Shown: positions 21,455 to 30,568 of the stretch, piece by piece
Layout of the letters: each line of letters begins with the position of its first letter
How positions within the stretch are numbered: position 1 is the stretch's first letter
NCBI GenBank assembly: GCA_963556195.1
Contig: OY744520.1
Span: 15,001 to 79,000, forward strand
DNA length: 64,000 bases
Reading direction: 5' to 3'
From: Sepiola atlantica
Taxonomy: Eukaryota; Mollusca; Cephalopoda; Sepiida; Sepiolidae
The notes under the pieces: model-generated
What the model was told of the DNA's origin: nothing
What the model saw: the letters and a program-made list of their open reading frames with translations, nothing else
The model's database searches: none
Made by a program: the position numbers and the translations under genes

Positions 21455-21815
21455 GCTTAGATACCAAAGGAGTCCCCAGATTTTAGTCTGCAAACAGGAA
21501 GTAGCATGATTAAAAGGCACAGATTTGTTTGTCCCTTTCCCCAAAAAATACCGGACGGAAAACATTTTTGGCAACGGAAAATGTGAATAAATATATTTAC
21601 AAAATCAGAAAGAATCTTTTTTTTCATGAAACCAGTAATTTATTAAAAAAAATAAACAAAAAAGAATAAACAACGAAACGTGATTTTTTCCCTTTTGACT
21701 TTTTCAAGAAACAAGTAAAAAAAACGAAACTTTTATGGGAAAGGGACCAAAAAAGCGGCGACTTCCTGTTTGCAGACGACAAAAATCTTGGGACGTAAGC
21801 AGCTAAACTCACTTG
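21455..21815. mobile_element. MITE-like element with inverted arms
   Basis: The left arm (21455-21545: TGCTTAGATACC, GATTTTAGTCTGCAAACAGG, TCCCTTTCCC) is matched in inverted orientation by 21730-21810 (GGGAAAGGGACC, CCTGTTTGCAGACGAC, TAAGCAGCTAA). The spacer of about 190 bases is AT-rich. Arms of about 80 bp around a short non-coding centre are what a non-autonomous DNA transposon shows. Target duplications were not resolved. Confidence 0.6.
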
Positions 21816-21884
21816 TGATTTAATTTATTTTTTATTCTCTTTATGTAGGCAGCGCACGTCAACTTCCGTAAAGGAAAAAGAAAT

Positions 21885-22045
21885 AGAGTGTTCGAACGAC
21901 GGACGGTTTCAATCAACAATAAACAACCCCTACCTACCCAGGGGAAAGAGAGTGAGGCGTTTTATTGGCGACTCACCAAGCCCCGTAGGTTGATCAGTGC
22001 AGAAAAGTTATGTTTTTTATACATGATGAAATTGGCGCCAAAATT
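21885..22045. repeat. Dispersed repeat, copy 1 (pair with 28215-28400)
   Basis: Shared phrases: GACGGTTTcAATCAAC, CTACCCACCCAG-like, TTTATTGGCGAC, GTGCAGAAAAGTTAT and a CACGATGAAATT-like end. The copy at 28215-28400 is in the same orientation and has an extra segment after ACGACGTGATTC. Confidence 0.6.
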
Positions 22046-22129
22046 GTAAGCTTTCCTGGTAAAGTTGTCATTTTAAAATAGTTAACTAATAACTGTTAAC
22101 AAACGCAAGAACAGTTACTTTTCTATTTA

Positions 22130-22325
22130 CCTGACTGTTTGTATTAGGCGCCTCGATGTCAAACTTCCATTCAAAAACCGAAATTGTCACCAAACGCCAA
22201 TTTTCACACATTTGACGTGTTTTGGCCATCGACAATTCAGTTTGGCCATTTTTTGTGAATATTCTGGAGTTCACTTATGCGCGGTTAGGCGTATCGCAAA
22301 ATTGAAAACAAACACAGAAAATACA
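22130..22325. repeat. Dispersed repeat containing TTGTGAATATTCTGGAGTTCA
   Basis: This family has three copies: here, at 25930-26072 (same orientation) and at 23845-24007 (inverted). All share GTGAATATTCTGGAGTTCACTT or its GAATTC variant, and an ATTGAAAACAAACACAG segment. Two copies also carry a perfect 28-base edge. Confidence 0.65.
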
Positions 22326-22377
22326 TTTTTTAAATAAAAACAAAAATGAAAAAGTGCCCTTTTCTCGCCAAACAAAA

Positions 22378-22834
22378 GGGATATATGTTACGACGCTCAG
22401 CAGAGGCGCGAACGGAGTCCAAAAAAAGAACGAGAAAGAGTTTAAAAACATAAATTTGCAACAAGTAAAGTTGACTTATGTCTAGAATAGACATTTTTCT
22501 ACTTACCTATGTAATTTGTTTGTATTTTTACGTAGTATAAATGGCTTTTTATTAGATTTTAAAAAAAATGTCTTGTTTTTTAAAAGATCTAGTTTCTAAA
22601 AGAAAAATGGCGGCCAGTCCCTCTATATTATTACGTAAAGCGGCCATTTTGAATTCTTCGAAAACCGGCTGTCGAACATAAATTTCTAATAAATAGCACT
22701 TCAAACGGGTTTAAAATACAAACAAATAGCACATGCAAGTTTGAAACTAACTTTTACAGCTTACAGTTACTTTTATTTGTTGTATATTTGTTTTTTTAGC
22801 GCTTTTACTCTGCGGAGTCTCGTAAAAGATGCCC
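22378..22834. mobile_element. 8-bp-duplication MITE family, diverged copy
   Basis: Homologous to 47271-47707 and to the split copy around 26.1/27.5 kb. Shared landmarks are AGCAGAGgCGCGAACGG, AAAGAACGAGAAAG, AAACATAAATTTGCAACAAGT, TTTTTCTACTTACCTATG and the right end CTCTGCGGAGTCTCGTAAAAGAT. Its terminal repeats are eroded and no duplication is visible. It supplies an uninterrupted version of the site that foldback copy 1 hit. Confidence 0.65.
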
Positions 22835-22917
22835 GGGAACATTTGACTAAAATAAATAGCATTGATTTACTCCTCTCCAGGAGTTAGGCACAAGGCCAGT
22901 TTTTTTTATCCTACTTA

Positions 22918-23165
22918 CTCCCACACCCAAGGTCGGGTCGGGAAAGTGGGGTTTGAAAAGCCAGCGCCCGAGAGGTGAGCCATCTGACCATTTAAAAATT
23001 GCCTGGGCAACCCCGTCGGCAGGGGCGCCTCAGACAAAGAGGGGAGGCAAAGCCTGGGAGGGTGGACCTCCTAGAACTGCACAGGACAGACCCATTGACC
23101 GGCGTAAGTCAAGCCCCGAAGGACAAAAGACAATACCAGTATGGGGTGCAGTATCCATCGGAACA
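22918..23165 (+). repeat. SINE-like dispersed repeat, copy 1
   Basis: About 240 bp, GC-rich. Similar on the opposite strand to 50665-50915; shared blocks include GAGGGGAGGCAAAGCCTGGG, CCTCCTAGAACTGCACAGGA and GACCGGCGTAA. I cannot identify a tRNA-like head or a clear B-box, so calling it a SINE is tentative. Confidence 0.6.
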
Positions 23166-23334
23166 GATACTACACTTTGAAAGAAAACATTATACTTAAA
23201 TAATTTTTGACTGAAAATAATTTTAATTCAGTTATTATTAGTAGAATTTTAAATGATTCATTTTAAGTTTCTCCTATTTTTTATTTTATGTCCGACACGA
23301 CCAGGTTTATACACATATATAGATATATATATGT

Positions 23335-23342
23335 GTGTGTAC

Positions 23343-23407
<65 letters not shown>

Positions 23408-23440
23408 TCTATATATATGTGTGTGTGTACGTATATATGA
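23335..23440. repeat. Compound (AT)n/(GT)n/(AC)n microsatellite
   Basis: TGTGTGTACG, then about 27 AT units, then ACACACACA, then TATATATGTGTGTGTGTACG. The ends are near mirror images, so the tract can form a long hairpin. Confidence 0.9.
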
Positions 23441-23449
23441 TGGACTCTC

Positions 23450-23632
23450 CCGTCGATTTCGACGTATGAGTGCCCCACCAGGGGCTGCCCGCGCGTGAAT
23501 TTGTTATTGCAAGGGTTGCGCAATCTCCCCCCCCCCCCAACAACCGCTCTCCTGAGTCGGCATTGCTTGATTCCAATGGCAAGTAGTAATACAAGACGAC
23601 TGGAAACAATGCCAAGATAAGCAGAGAGCACA
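23450..23632 (-). repeat. Possible tail of the 5S-derived repeat
   Basis: Unique sequence following the 5S-like head on the minus strand, with a C/G homopolymer at 23527-23538. If this is a SINE3-type element, this is the body carried along by internal-promoter transcription. A second copy was not found in the window. Confidence 0.35.
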
Positions 23633-23740
23633 TACAGCACCTGGTATTCCCAAATGGTCACCCATTTAGTACTGGCCAGGCTCGACACCGCTTAACTTCG
23701 GTGATCTAACGGGAATCGGTGTGTCAGCGTGATTGTGCCG
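23633..23740 (-). ncRNA. 5S rRNA-derived sequence (pseudogene or SINE3-type head)
   Basis: Read on the minus strand, the segment follows 5S rRNA from near its 5' end to GGGAATACCAGGTGCTGTA at its 3' end. The internal Pol III promoter is well kept: A-box region GATCACCGAAGTTAAGC, intermediate element, and C-box region CAGTACTaaaTGGGTGACC. The 5' third differs at many positions, and GGGTGACCatttGGGAAT replaces the usual GCCT. No T-run terminator follows; about 180 bases of unrelated tail continue to about 23450. A functional 5S gene would normally stop at TTTT, so a 5S-derived retroposon or pseudogene is likelier. Confidence 0.75.
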
Positions 23741-23844
23741 TATATATATAGTCATTTTTAGTGAAGTGACACGAGTATTTATATATTTTTTTACTTTTTG
23801 TTTTATTTAAAAAAATTATTTTCTGTGTTTTCTTCATTTTTAGC

Positions 23845-24007
23845 GAAGTGTTTGTTTTCAATTTTGCGATACGTATGGCTGCGCCTAAGTGAATTCCAGA
23901 ATATTCACAATTAAAAAGGGCAAACAGAACTTTTTTGATGGCAAAAAAAAACACGCCAAATTCGTGAAATTTGGCCATAGCACGGCCCACTAGCCAGTCA
24001 GCCGGCC
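23845..24007 (-). repeat. Inverted copy of the GTGAATATTCTGG repeat
   Basis: The right edge holds a 28-base sequence (23980-24007) that is the exact reverse complement of 25930-25957 (GGCCGGCTGACTGGCTAG + TGGGCCGTGC). Similarity extends outward from both edges and only weakly inward. Confidence 0.7.
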
Positions 24008-24159
24008 TTTATTCTGCGTTTTTAATTTTTTTTTTTAACTATTAACAAAATGGCTGACTTAGAAAACAAAATGCATTCTAGTCGATCAACAGAAAGATCA
24101 AAGTTAATAAAATACTTCTTTTCAAACTATGCGATGATTTTATTAAGTGGATTAAAAAT

Positions 24160-24570
24160 TATCTACGAATATTTAAAAAATTAATGAAAAAAAAGATGAA
24201 ACATTTTTCAAGTATTGACATTATATATAAGTGTTTAAGAGTAATTTAAGATTTTGGTATAATAGACAATTAAAAATATATGGAATGTCGGATTTTAAAA
24301 TATAGAGAGAAAACCGAAGAATTTCGAATAATTTTGAATTGAAAATTTTCAAGAAAAATAAATGTGCGACTTACGGTCACATCAGCTCTGGGAAATGGCG
24401 AAGATGGAATTAGATTTCGTAAAAGAGCGCCAAAAAAGAGCGCGAAATTGGAAAGGGACGATGAGATGTACCGCAATAAATAACGAAAGTGTGTGGGTGT
24501 GAGAATAACAGACAGGGGGGCGATGAGAAATAGAGAGAGGGGGATGAGAAAAAAAGACGCTTGCCCACGA
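24160..24570. repeat. Dispersed repeat, copy 1 of 3
   Basis: Shares GACTTACGGT, CATCAGCT, AAATGGCGAAGATGGAA and a GA-rich end with 25180-25530, and more loosely with 27930-28220 (GACTTACCT, GAGAAATGGCAAAAACGGAAA). The preceding AT-rich parts also align (TTTTTCAA, GAATTTCGAATAATTTT). No coding potential. Confidence 0.6.
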
Positions 24571-24583
24571 GGACAAAAAGATA

Positions 24584-24587
<4 letters not shown>

Positions 24588-24681
<94 letters not shown>
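24588..24681. repeat. (AT)n(GT)n microsatellite
   Basis: About 31 AT units followed by about 15 GT units, then TTTCAGAATATGCAGG. The same join of (GT)n to TTTCAGA.TATGCAG occurs at 29046-29062. Confidence 0.95.
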
Positions 24682-24682
<1 letters not shown>

Positions 24683-24689
24683 CAGAATA

Positions 24690-25179
24690 TGCAGGAAAAT
24701 CACAGTAAATGCAAATAATTTATATAAAAAAATAGATAGAGATAGATATGAGATTTAGTCGTATTACAGCCAAATTGGCAATGAATCGGTTGCTTTTTCC
24801 CCCATCATAAATGAGTAAGTAAACCCAAATAAATGGAGTTTTTTCCTAACTGTATTTTTCTTTAGAATAATTTACGGTAATGATAGTATCATGACAAAAG
24901 AACAGATAAGCCTGGGAGGATTACCGTCATCCCCTTAAAAATGGAGGTAATTCCTGGGAGGACGGTCGTATGACAACAGAATCGATACTAAATAAACGTA
25001 TTCCGATTAAAAAAGATAATAATATATAGTAATGGATTACATAAACAAGTTTTTATAAATGTATTTATGACAAAATGTTTTCAACAATTTGGAGATAATA
25101 ACTTTTGACTAAGGATTACCAAAGACCTCCACTGTCCCCATAATTTTGATGTCCTTTTTTTAATATTTTGTGCAAATAA
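24690..25179. other. No gene recognised
   Basis: AT-rich spacer. No supported gene. Confidence 0.4.
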
Positions 25180-25530
25180 ATAAATAATTTATTAAGTGGA
25201 TTAATTTTTTTTAAATGTCTATCTACGAAAATGATTATATATTTCAAAAATGAATGAAAAAAGGTGAAATATTTTTCAAAAAACATTTGGAATATTTCAA
25301 ATTTCGAATAATTTTTGAATTAATTGAAACAATTTGAAATGAAAATGAGCGACTTACGGTTGCATCAGCTTTTCTGAGAGAAATGGCGAAGATGGAAAGG
25401 GGGGAAAGAAAAGGGCGCAAATTGCAAAGGAGGGAGAGGAGAGAGAGACAGAGAAAGAGAGATAGGGTGTGCGAACTAAACTAATAGACAGAGGGGGAGG
25501 TGAGAAAATATACAAATAGAGAGAGAGGGC
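25180..25530. repeat. Dispersed repeat, copy 2 of 3
   Basis: Same orientation as 24160-24570 and ending in the same purine-rich stretch (GAGAGAGACAGAG). Confidence 0.6.
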
Positions 25531-25929
25531 CTTGTGCCTTGTTGACTATTTAAATTTTGTTATATTTTGTGCAAATAAATAATTTAAAGTGTAGTATGTT
25601 TTCTAAGCATCTCATTTATTCTTTTATTATCGATGAAACTATTGCTTCAAAAAACCGCGAGAGAAGAGAGAGAGAAAAAGGGGGAGGGAGTAGATGAGAG
25701 AACTTATCTCGCGTTTTTTTATTTAACTTTAATCGGATATTTCTCCATTGCGTAAGATGTAACTCGCGTTTATTTTTTTTTGCAAGTTTTTCACTTCGAA
25801 GAAATCATTGATGAAAATAAAAGTGCTTGTTTAGGGCCGAAAAAAAAATGTTTATCTTATTTTAGGAGTCAAAAAAGGGGGAGATAACTCTAGTTTCAAC
25901 CACGCTTTTTGGTAAAAACGCATATTAAG

Positions 25930-26072
25930 GGCCGGCTGACTGGCTAGTGGGCCGTGCGCAAAACCAGTTGGCCTTTTTAGGTCCAAATGTCACGAATTTG
26001 GTGTGTTTTGGCCTTTTTGTGTGAATATTCTGGAGTTCACTTCGCAAAAATGGAGAACAAACACAAAAAATT
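25930..26072 (+). repeat. GTGAATATTCTGG repeat with 28-base edge
   Basis: Begins with GGCCGGCTGACTGGCTAG + TGGGCCGTGC (25930-25957), the exact inverted partner of 23980-24007. It continues TTGTGTGAATATTCTGGAG and runs into the split MITE. Confidence 0.7.
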
Positions 26073-26139
26073 CTCTGTAAATTTCAGAATATCCGCAGAG
26101 TCACGGACGGGGTCCAAAAAACGAACGAGAATGGGATAA
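26073..26139. mobile_element. Left part of a MITE split by foldback copy 1
   Basis: CCGCAGAGTCACGGACGGGG, TCCAAAAAACGAACGAGAA match the left side of 47271-47707 and 22378-22834. The right side resumes at 27302, after the foldback element, with CTACGTCGAGAATAGATATT and TTTCCTACTTACCTATG. Confidence 0.7.
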
Positions 26140-26147
26140 AAAAAAAT

Positions 26148-27301
26148 GGTGCCGGAAAACTCGTCACAGGAAAATTCGTAAACGGAAAATTCGTAAACGG
26201 AAAATTCGTAAATGGAAAATTCGTAACCGGTAAATTCGTCACTTTTGGCCAATTAGGAAAATTCGGCAATTATCGAATAAATATCGATTGAAAATAGATT
26301 TTAGAACCGTTTTTACAGGAGATATACTTGTAAATACGAGGCTACCCACCTCCCCAGTGGAGAACATTTTTTCATATTATTTTTTTTGTACGGGCTATTT
26401 TTTAGATAAGATTTTCAAGTTAAATTAAATTTTTACGATATCTTTTGTTTATTAAATTGTTAGGTAAAAGTACAGAATAGTTACCCCCCCCCCTCACTCC
26501 ATGTTAAGAATGGCTTTCTAAATAATGTTATTTCAACCCGGTTCGTAATTACGTTACGAAATTAAAGGTTTGAATCGGGTTATTTTTTACATAAAATTTT
26601 CAAGTTTCACGTACAGAATAGTTAACAAAGCAACCCCCCCCCCCATTCTCCTCATGTAAAAAATTGTTGTCTAAATAATGTTATTATTTCAAGCCTGGTT
26701 CGTAATTAAGTTACGAGATGAAATTCATCATAATTCATTTAGATTTATTCGTAAACAAGTCAGCCATTAAGAAAATGTCCATGTATTGTTTTCTAACTAA
26801 TTCAGTGTTTTTATTTCATCTTGCCTAAAACTTGTTTTAATTAACAACTTTATTTAATACTTAAAAAAAGAAATTCTTCTTTCAAATAAATCGTTGTATG
26901 GTCGGAACAAAAAAATCAGAAAATACAGCCAAAAGTCTGCCATTTTAGTTTTGAAACGATGGATTAACCACTTTTTCTCACAGTGATTTTGAAGTAAAAA
27001 TTTAATTTAACTTGAAAATCTTATCTAAAAAATAGCCCGGTTCGTAAACTGCACAAGTACCAAAAAAATAATATGAAAAAATGTTCTCCACTGGTGAGGT
27101 GGGTAGCCTCGTATGTACAAGTATATCTCATGTAAAAACGGTTCTAAAATCTATTTTCAATCGATATTTATTCGATAATTGCCGAATTTTCCTACTTGGC
27201 CAAAAGTGACGAATTTTCCGTTTACGAATTTTCCATTTACCAATTTTCCGTTTACGAATTTTCCGTTTACGAATTTTCCTGTGACGAGTTTTCCTAAATT
27301 C
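26148..27301 (+). mobile_element. Foldback element, copy 1 (1154 bp)
   Basis: Inverted arms of about 290-310 bp begin with a short tandem array of 15-bp units (GGAAAATTCGTAAAC). They continue through AATTCGGCAATTATCGAATA, AAATATCGATTGAAAATAGA and AGGAGATATACTTGTAAATA. The left outer end is GGTGCCGG and the right outer end is CCTAAATTC. Flanks are AAAAAAAT at 26140-26147 and again at 27302-27309, an 8-bp target duplication. No transposase is present. It sits inside a MITE whose two halves align with intact relatives, an independent sign of insertion. Confidence 0.85.
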
Positions 27302-27650
27302 AAAAAAATATATACAAAAAGTGATGATTACCTACGTCGAGAATAGATATTTTCCTACTTACCTATGACATTTGTTTGTATTTTTACGTAGTATAAATGG
27401 GTTTTTATTAGATGTAAAAAAAAAGTTCTTGCTTTTTGGGGGCACGGATTTTTACGAAAACAAGATGGCGGCTCAGTCTCATAATCGTTAGATAGCCCCC
27501 CCCCCAACGCCATTTTTTCTACTCGAATGTTCGTGTGACAAAAATATTGATTTCAATAAATAGCAGTTGAAACGGCTTAAAAATACAAACAAATGTCCCA
27601 GATAAGTTGGAAAATAACTTTATCGGCTACAGTTACTACATTTGTAGTCG
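27302..27650. mobile_element. Right part of the split MITE
   Basis: Continues the alignment to 22480-22780 and 47360-47660 (TTTGTTTGTATTTTTACGTA, GGTTTTTATTAGATGTAAAA). It contains a C9 tract at 27496-27504. Confidence 0.65.
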
Positions 27651-27929
27651 AACAGAATTTCCATTTATTTTCATTTATAATCCATAGACGTGCATTGTTT
27701 TCTTCACGGTCTTAACCATTTTAACATTTTTCCCAAAAATATAAATTTTAGACAGTGCTACGAGCTTTTTTACCCTGAACTTGGGCAAGAAGAGGGTGGT
27801 CAATTTACGTTAGGAAACTGATTCCCCCTATATAAAAAGAATATGAAATATAATTCACTATAGTTCCTAAAGGTATGGGCAGAACACATTCTCCAAAAAA
27901 GTGCTATGAGTTAGGTTCGACGGATTTAT

Positions 27930-28220
27930 TAAAAAAATGAATAAAAAAAGATGAAATATTTTTAAAGTACTCAAATTAAGGTTAAGAGTACTTTACCGAA
28001 AATAGAAGAATTTCGAAAAATTTTGAAACAATTTTAAATGAAATGAAAAGTTTTAAAAGGAAAAAAACGACTTACCTCTAAGATCACGTTCCCTGAGAAA
28101 TGGCAAAAACGGAAATGGGCGGCGAAAAAAAACCCGCGAATTTCAAAGGGGCAGATATATTAGGAGAAAGAGAGTGCGAGTATAAAAACTAACAGAATGA
28201 GGGGGGGGGAGAGAGAGAGC
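27930..28220. repeat. Dispersed repeat, copy 3 of 3
   Basis: Diverged relative of 24160-24570 and 25180-25530. It ends in GGGGGGGGGAGAGAGAGA. Confidence 0.5.
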
Positions 28221-28400
28221 GCGCACTGGAAAGACGGTTTAAATCAACCCTTACCCACCCAGCGGAGAGAGAGGGAGGGGTTTATTGGCGACGACGTGAT
28301 TCACCACGCCGTCAATATTTCTTTGATCGACAATCTAGCCCGCGAAATAATGTGTTGATAAGTGCAGAAAAGTTATCTATTTTTTTAAACACGATGAAAT
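28215..28400. repeat. Dispersed repeat, copy 2 (pair with 21885-22045)
   Basis: GACGGTTTAAATCAACCCTT, GGTTTATTGGCGACGACGTG and GTGCAGAAAAGTTATCT align with the 21.9 kb copy. Confidence 0.6.
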
Positions 28401-28475
28401 TCACAAGAGAAAAAGAAAACGTACAAAGATAATGTCCTTAATTTTAACGTATCTCTCTCTATATGTTTGTGTATC

Positions 28476-28476
28476 T

Positions 28477-28533
<57 letters not shown>
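28476..28533. repeat. (AT)n microsatellite
   Basis: About 28 AT units, followed by a second short AT run after ACATTT. Confidence 0.95.
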
Positions 28534-28536
<3 letters not shown>

Positions 28537-28539
28537 TTA

Positions 28540-28640
28540 TATATATATATTAAGCTATGAAAATATATTTATGGCAATTAAGCTACACAGAGGCCCCCGC
28601 GTTTCATCCCGGGGGAATCTGTAGGCTATAATTACATTAC
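28540..28640. repeat. Dispersed repeat, copy 1 (pair with 51110-51215)
   Basis: GAAAATATATTTATGGCAATTAAGCTACAC lies in the same orientation as at 51135-51165. The adjoining block AGAGGCCCCCGCGTTTCATC + CCGGGGGAATC is inverted relative to 51178-51212. The internal block flipped in one copy. Confidence 0.65.
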
Positions 28641-28785
28641 CGTTTGTGTGTATTTTAAAAGGCTTTTATACTTCGGAGTCTTGTAACCCCGCCGTATTCA
28701 AGATGGCGCCTGATTTTACTCGATGTTAAACCTTCATGTCCGCTAATTTGGCTGTTAATCGCTCTATCTATGTATTATCACTCTG

Positions 28786-28797
28786 TCTCTGTCTGTC

Positions 28798-28866
<69 letters not shown>
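28786..28866. repeat. (GTCT)n(CT)n(AT)n compound microsatellite
   Basis: CTGT/GTCT units, then about 13 CT units, then AT units. Confidence 0.95.
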
Positions 28867-28867
<1 letters not shown>

Positions 28868-28907
28868 TTTTTTTTATATAAAGTATTTGCATTTATATCT
28901 CACTTTT

Positions 28908-28952
28908 CGGCATAATCTGAAACACACACACATATATATACATATATGTATG

Positions 28953-29049
<97 letters not shown>

Positions 29050-29062
29050 TTCAGATTATGCA
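28908..29062. repeat. Palindromic microsatellite with unique ends
   Basis: The left edge GCATAATCTGAAACACACAC and right edge GTGTGCGTTTCAGATTATGC are reverse complements flanking (AT)n and (GT)n tracts. The whole 155 bp can fold into one hairpin. The same TTTCAGA.TATGCAG edge lies next to the microsatellite at 24681. Confidence 0.8.
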
Positions 29063-29124
29063 GAATGAAGTACTTGTAAAACAAACACAAGGATGCAACA
29101 TCGCATCAACAAAACACACGACTG

Positions 29125-29140
29125 TTTCGCTGTATTACAG
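29125..29140 (-). ncRNA. Hammerhead-like half motif
   Basis: Minus strand CTGTAATACAGCGAAAC equals stem II plus the GAAA core of the motif at 29644-29667, but the CUGANGA side is replaced by poly-T. It looks like a truncated copy. Confidence 0.35.
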
Positions 29141-29320
29141 AAAAAAAAACACAAGTCGTCATAACATTAATTGTCAGACATCACACCTTATTATTAAAAA
29201 TAAATTTAGGCCACAAAAAAGAAATACAACCAAAAAGATAGTTGGGTTAGCTTGAACGGTTCTGAACAAAATGACCGACCCACAACACATAAAAACAAAA
29301 ACCCAAAAAACATAAGACAG

Positions 29321-29324
<4 letters not shown>

Positions 29325-29392
<68 letters not shown>
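29325..29392. repeat. (AG)n microsatellite
   Basis: About 33 AG units. Confidence 0.95.
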
Positions 29393-29394
<2 letters not shown>

Positions 29395-29643
29395 TTTTTT
29401 CTCTCGTATTGCCAGTTGTACTTAGGGTTAGTGGGATGCTTATTTTTATTGCAAAATATGGCAATTCAAAATGGAAAACGTATGGATATACTTACCGCAT
29501 CGTAAAACTTACCGTGTTGATTGGTCTGTCGAATACCGTTGCGTAGACCGGCTACAATTTCCTCTCCGTAAATTACAAAAACAGACAAATTACAAACACG
29601 ATTGAATATCATTACTTTTTATCACAAAAACACATACCGATTG

Positions 29644-29667
29644 TTTCGCTGTATCACAGCTCTTCAG
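29644..29667 (-). ncRNA. Hammerhead ribozyme-like core
   Basis: On the minus strand: CTGAAGA (consensus CUGANGA), then a perfect 5-bp stem II GCTGT-GAT-ACAGC, then GAAA. These are the two invariant core strands in correct order and spacing. Outer pairing is weak: GCCG(C)A before the core can pair with TCGG after it only with a bulge, and no clear cleavage triplet is present. Nearly the same stem occurs at 48600-48623 and 29125-29140. Probably a decayed ribozyme; activity is doubtful. Confidence 0.5.
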
Positions 29668-29890
29668 TGCGGCTTTAAAACAAACCTATTTCTGACCAGG
29701 TGTTTATTTATTATCCCTCTTTGTTTTAACTCCATCCTTATCACTTCCTCCCATAACTTAAGCAGTCTCGTCCATTCTATCATCATCGTATTCGGTTTAA
29801 AGTCCATGTGTCGACCGGCTTTAAAACTAACCTATCTCTGTCGAGGTTTTTATTTATTATCCCGCTTTGTTTCAAGCCCATCCTTGCGCT
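29667..29890. repeat. Tandem-type duplication, period about 145 bp
   Basis: CGGCTTTAAAACaAACCTAT and GTTTTTATTTATTATCCC-type sequence occur twice (29670-29745 and 29815-29890), both followed by CTTTGTTT.AA..CCATCCTT. Confidence 0.7.
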
Positions 29891-29929
29891 CAATCATTCA
29901 ACCGCAGACTCACTTGCGCTCAAACTTGA

Positions 29930-30454
29930 TGCAGACCCAATTGCCGACAGGTGGCGCTAAAAAGCGACACCAGAGTTATTTGCCCTTCGGATTATAAAAA
30001 CCGGTGCAAACGGAAAAACACTCTTATGCATTTGGCCTCGGCAGAACGACGCTGACACCAGCGCTCCGCCATACTGTATTTTCTCTCTTCAACTGGCCTC
30101 GGCAAAGCAACAACCAACACACGTTTCTTCCTTCAACACGTGGTCAAACAACGGTAAGAGTTCTGAACTCATTTTCTTTGTGTACGGCTTTCAAATACTT
30201 TTCCCACGCCGGACTCATTTTCTTCACATACGCATCTCAAGAACTGTTTCTTATCGACATACATACACGACACACCTCATCATTCCACGTACACACACGT
30301 TCAATAAACCTCATTTTGTTTACTCTGTCTTTGCATGCAACATTGCTTGATTTAACGAACATGCTTATAATCGAGGCACACGACCCTCGATTCCAACAAG
30401 TCTCATCCATTTGGGTGATTTGTGTTTAAATTTTAATTGACTTCTTTTTTGCAG
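29930..30454 (+). promoter_or_regulatory. Promoter/leader: TATA box, possible intron or LTR
   Basis: A TATAAAAA box is at 29993-30000. A strong splice donor ACG|GTAAGAG (intron from 30154) and acceptor CTTCTTTTTTGCAG (to 30454) could define a 301-base intron just before the LINE-like ORF1. Alternatively, the TATA box plus AATAAA at about 30303 could mark the U3-R-U5 of an LTR. Both readings predict transcription rightward into 30.5-32.8 kb. The sequence alone does not decide between them. Confidence 0.45.
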
Positions 30455-30568
30455 GTGTCTGATCTTCGAGCTTGACTTAAGCAGCTGGCAGGTTTCGGGT
30501 AGACTCACGAACCCGTAAAACGGTGAAAGTCTTCTCGGATCCGAATCGGCGGGTCAAGCCGGGGCTCA

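Noticed and set aside
26150..26240. Regular 15-bp repeats that could suggest a CRISPR array or a repeat protein (KFVNGKF-type frames)
   Set aside because: There are no unique spacers and no cas genes, the context is eukaryotic, and the repeats are part of a foldback arm. The protein frames are by-products of the tandem units.
28770..29255. 161-codon frame
   Set aside because: Translation of CT, AT and GT microsatellites.
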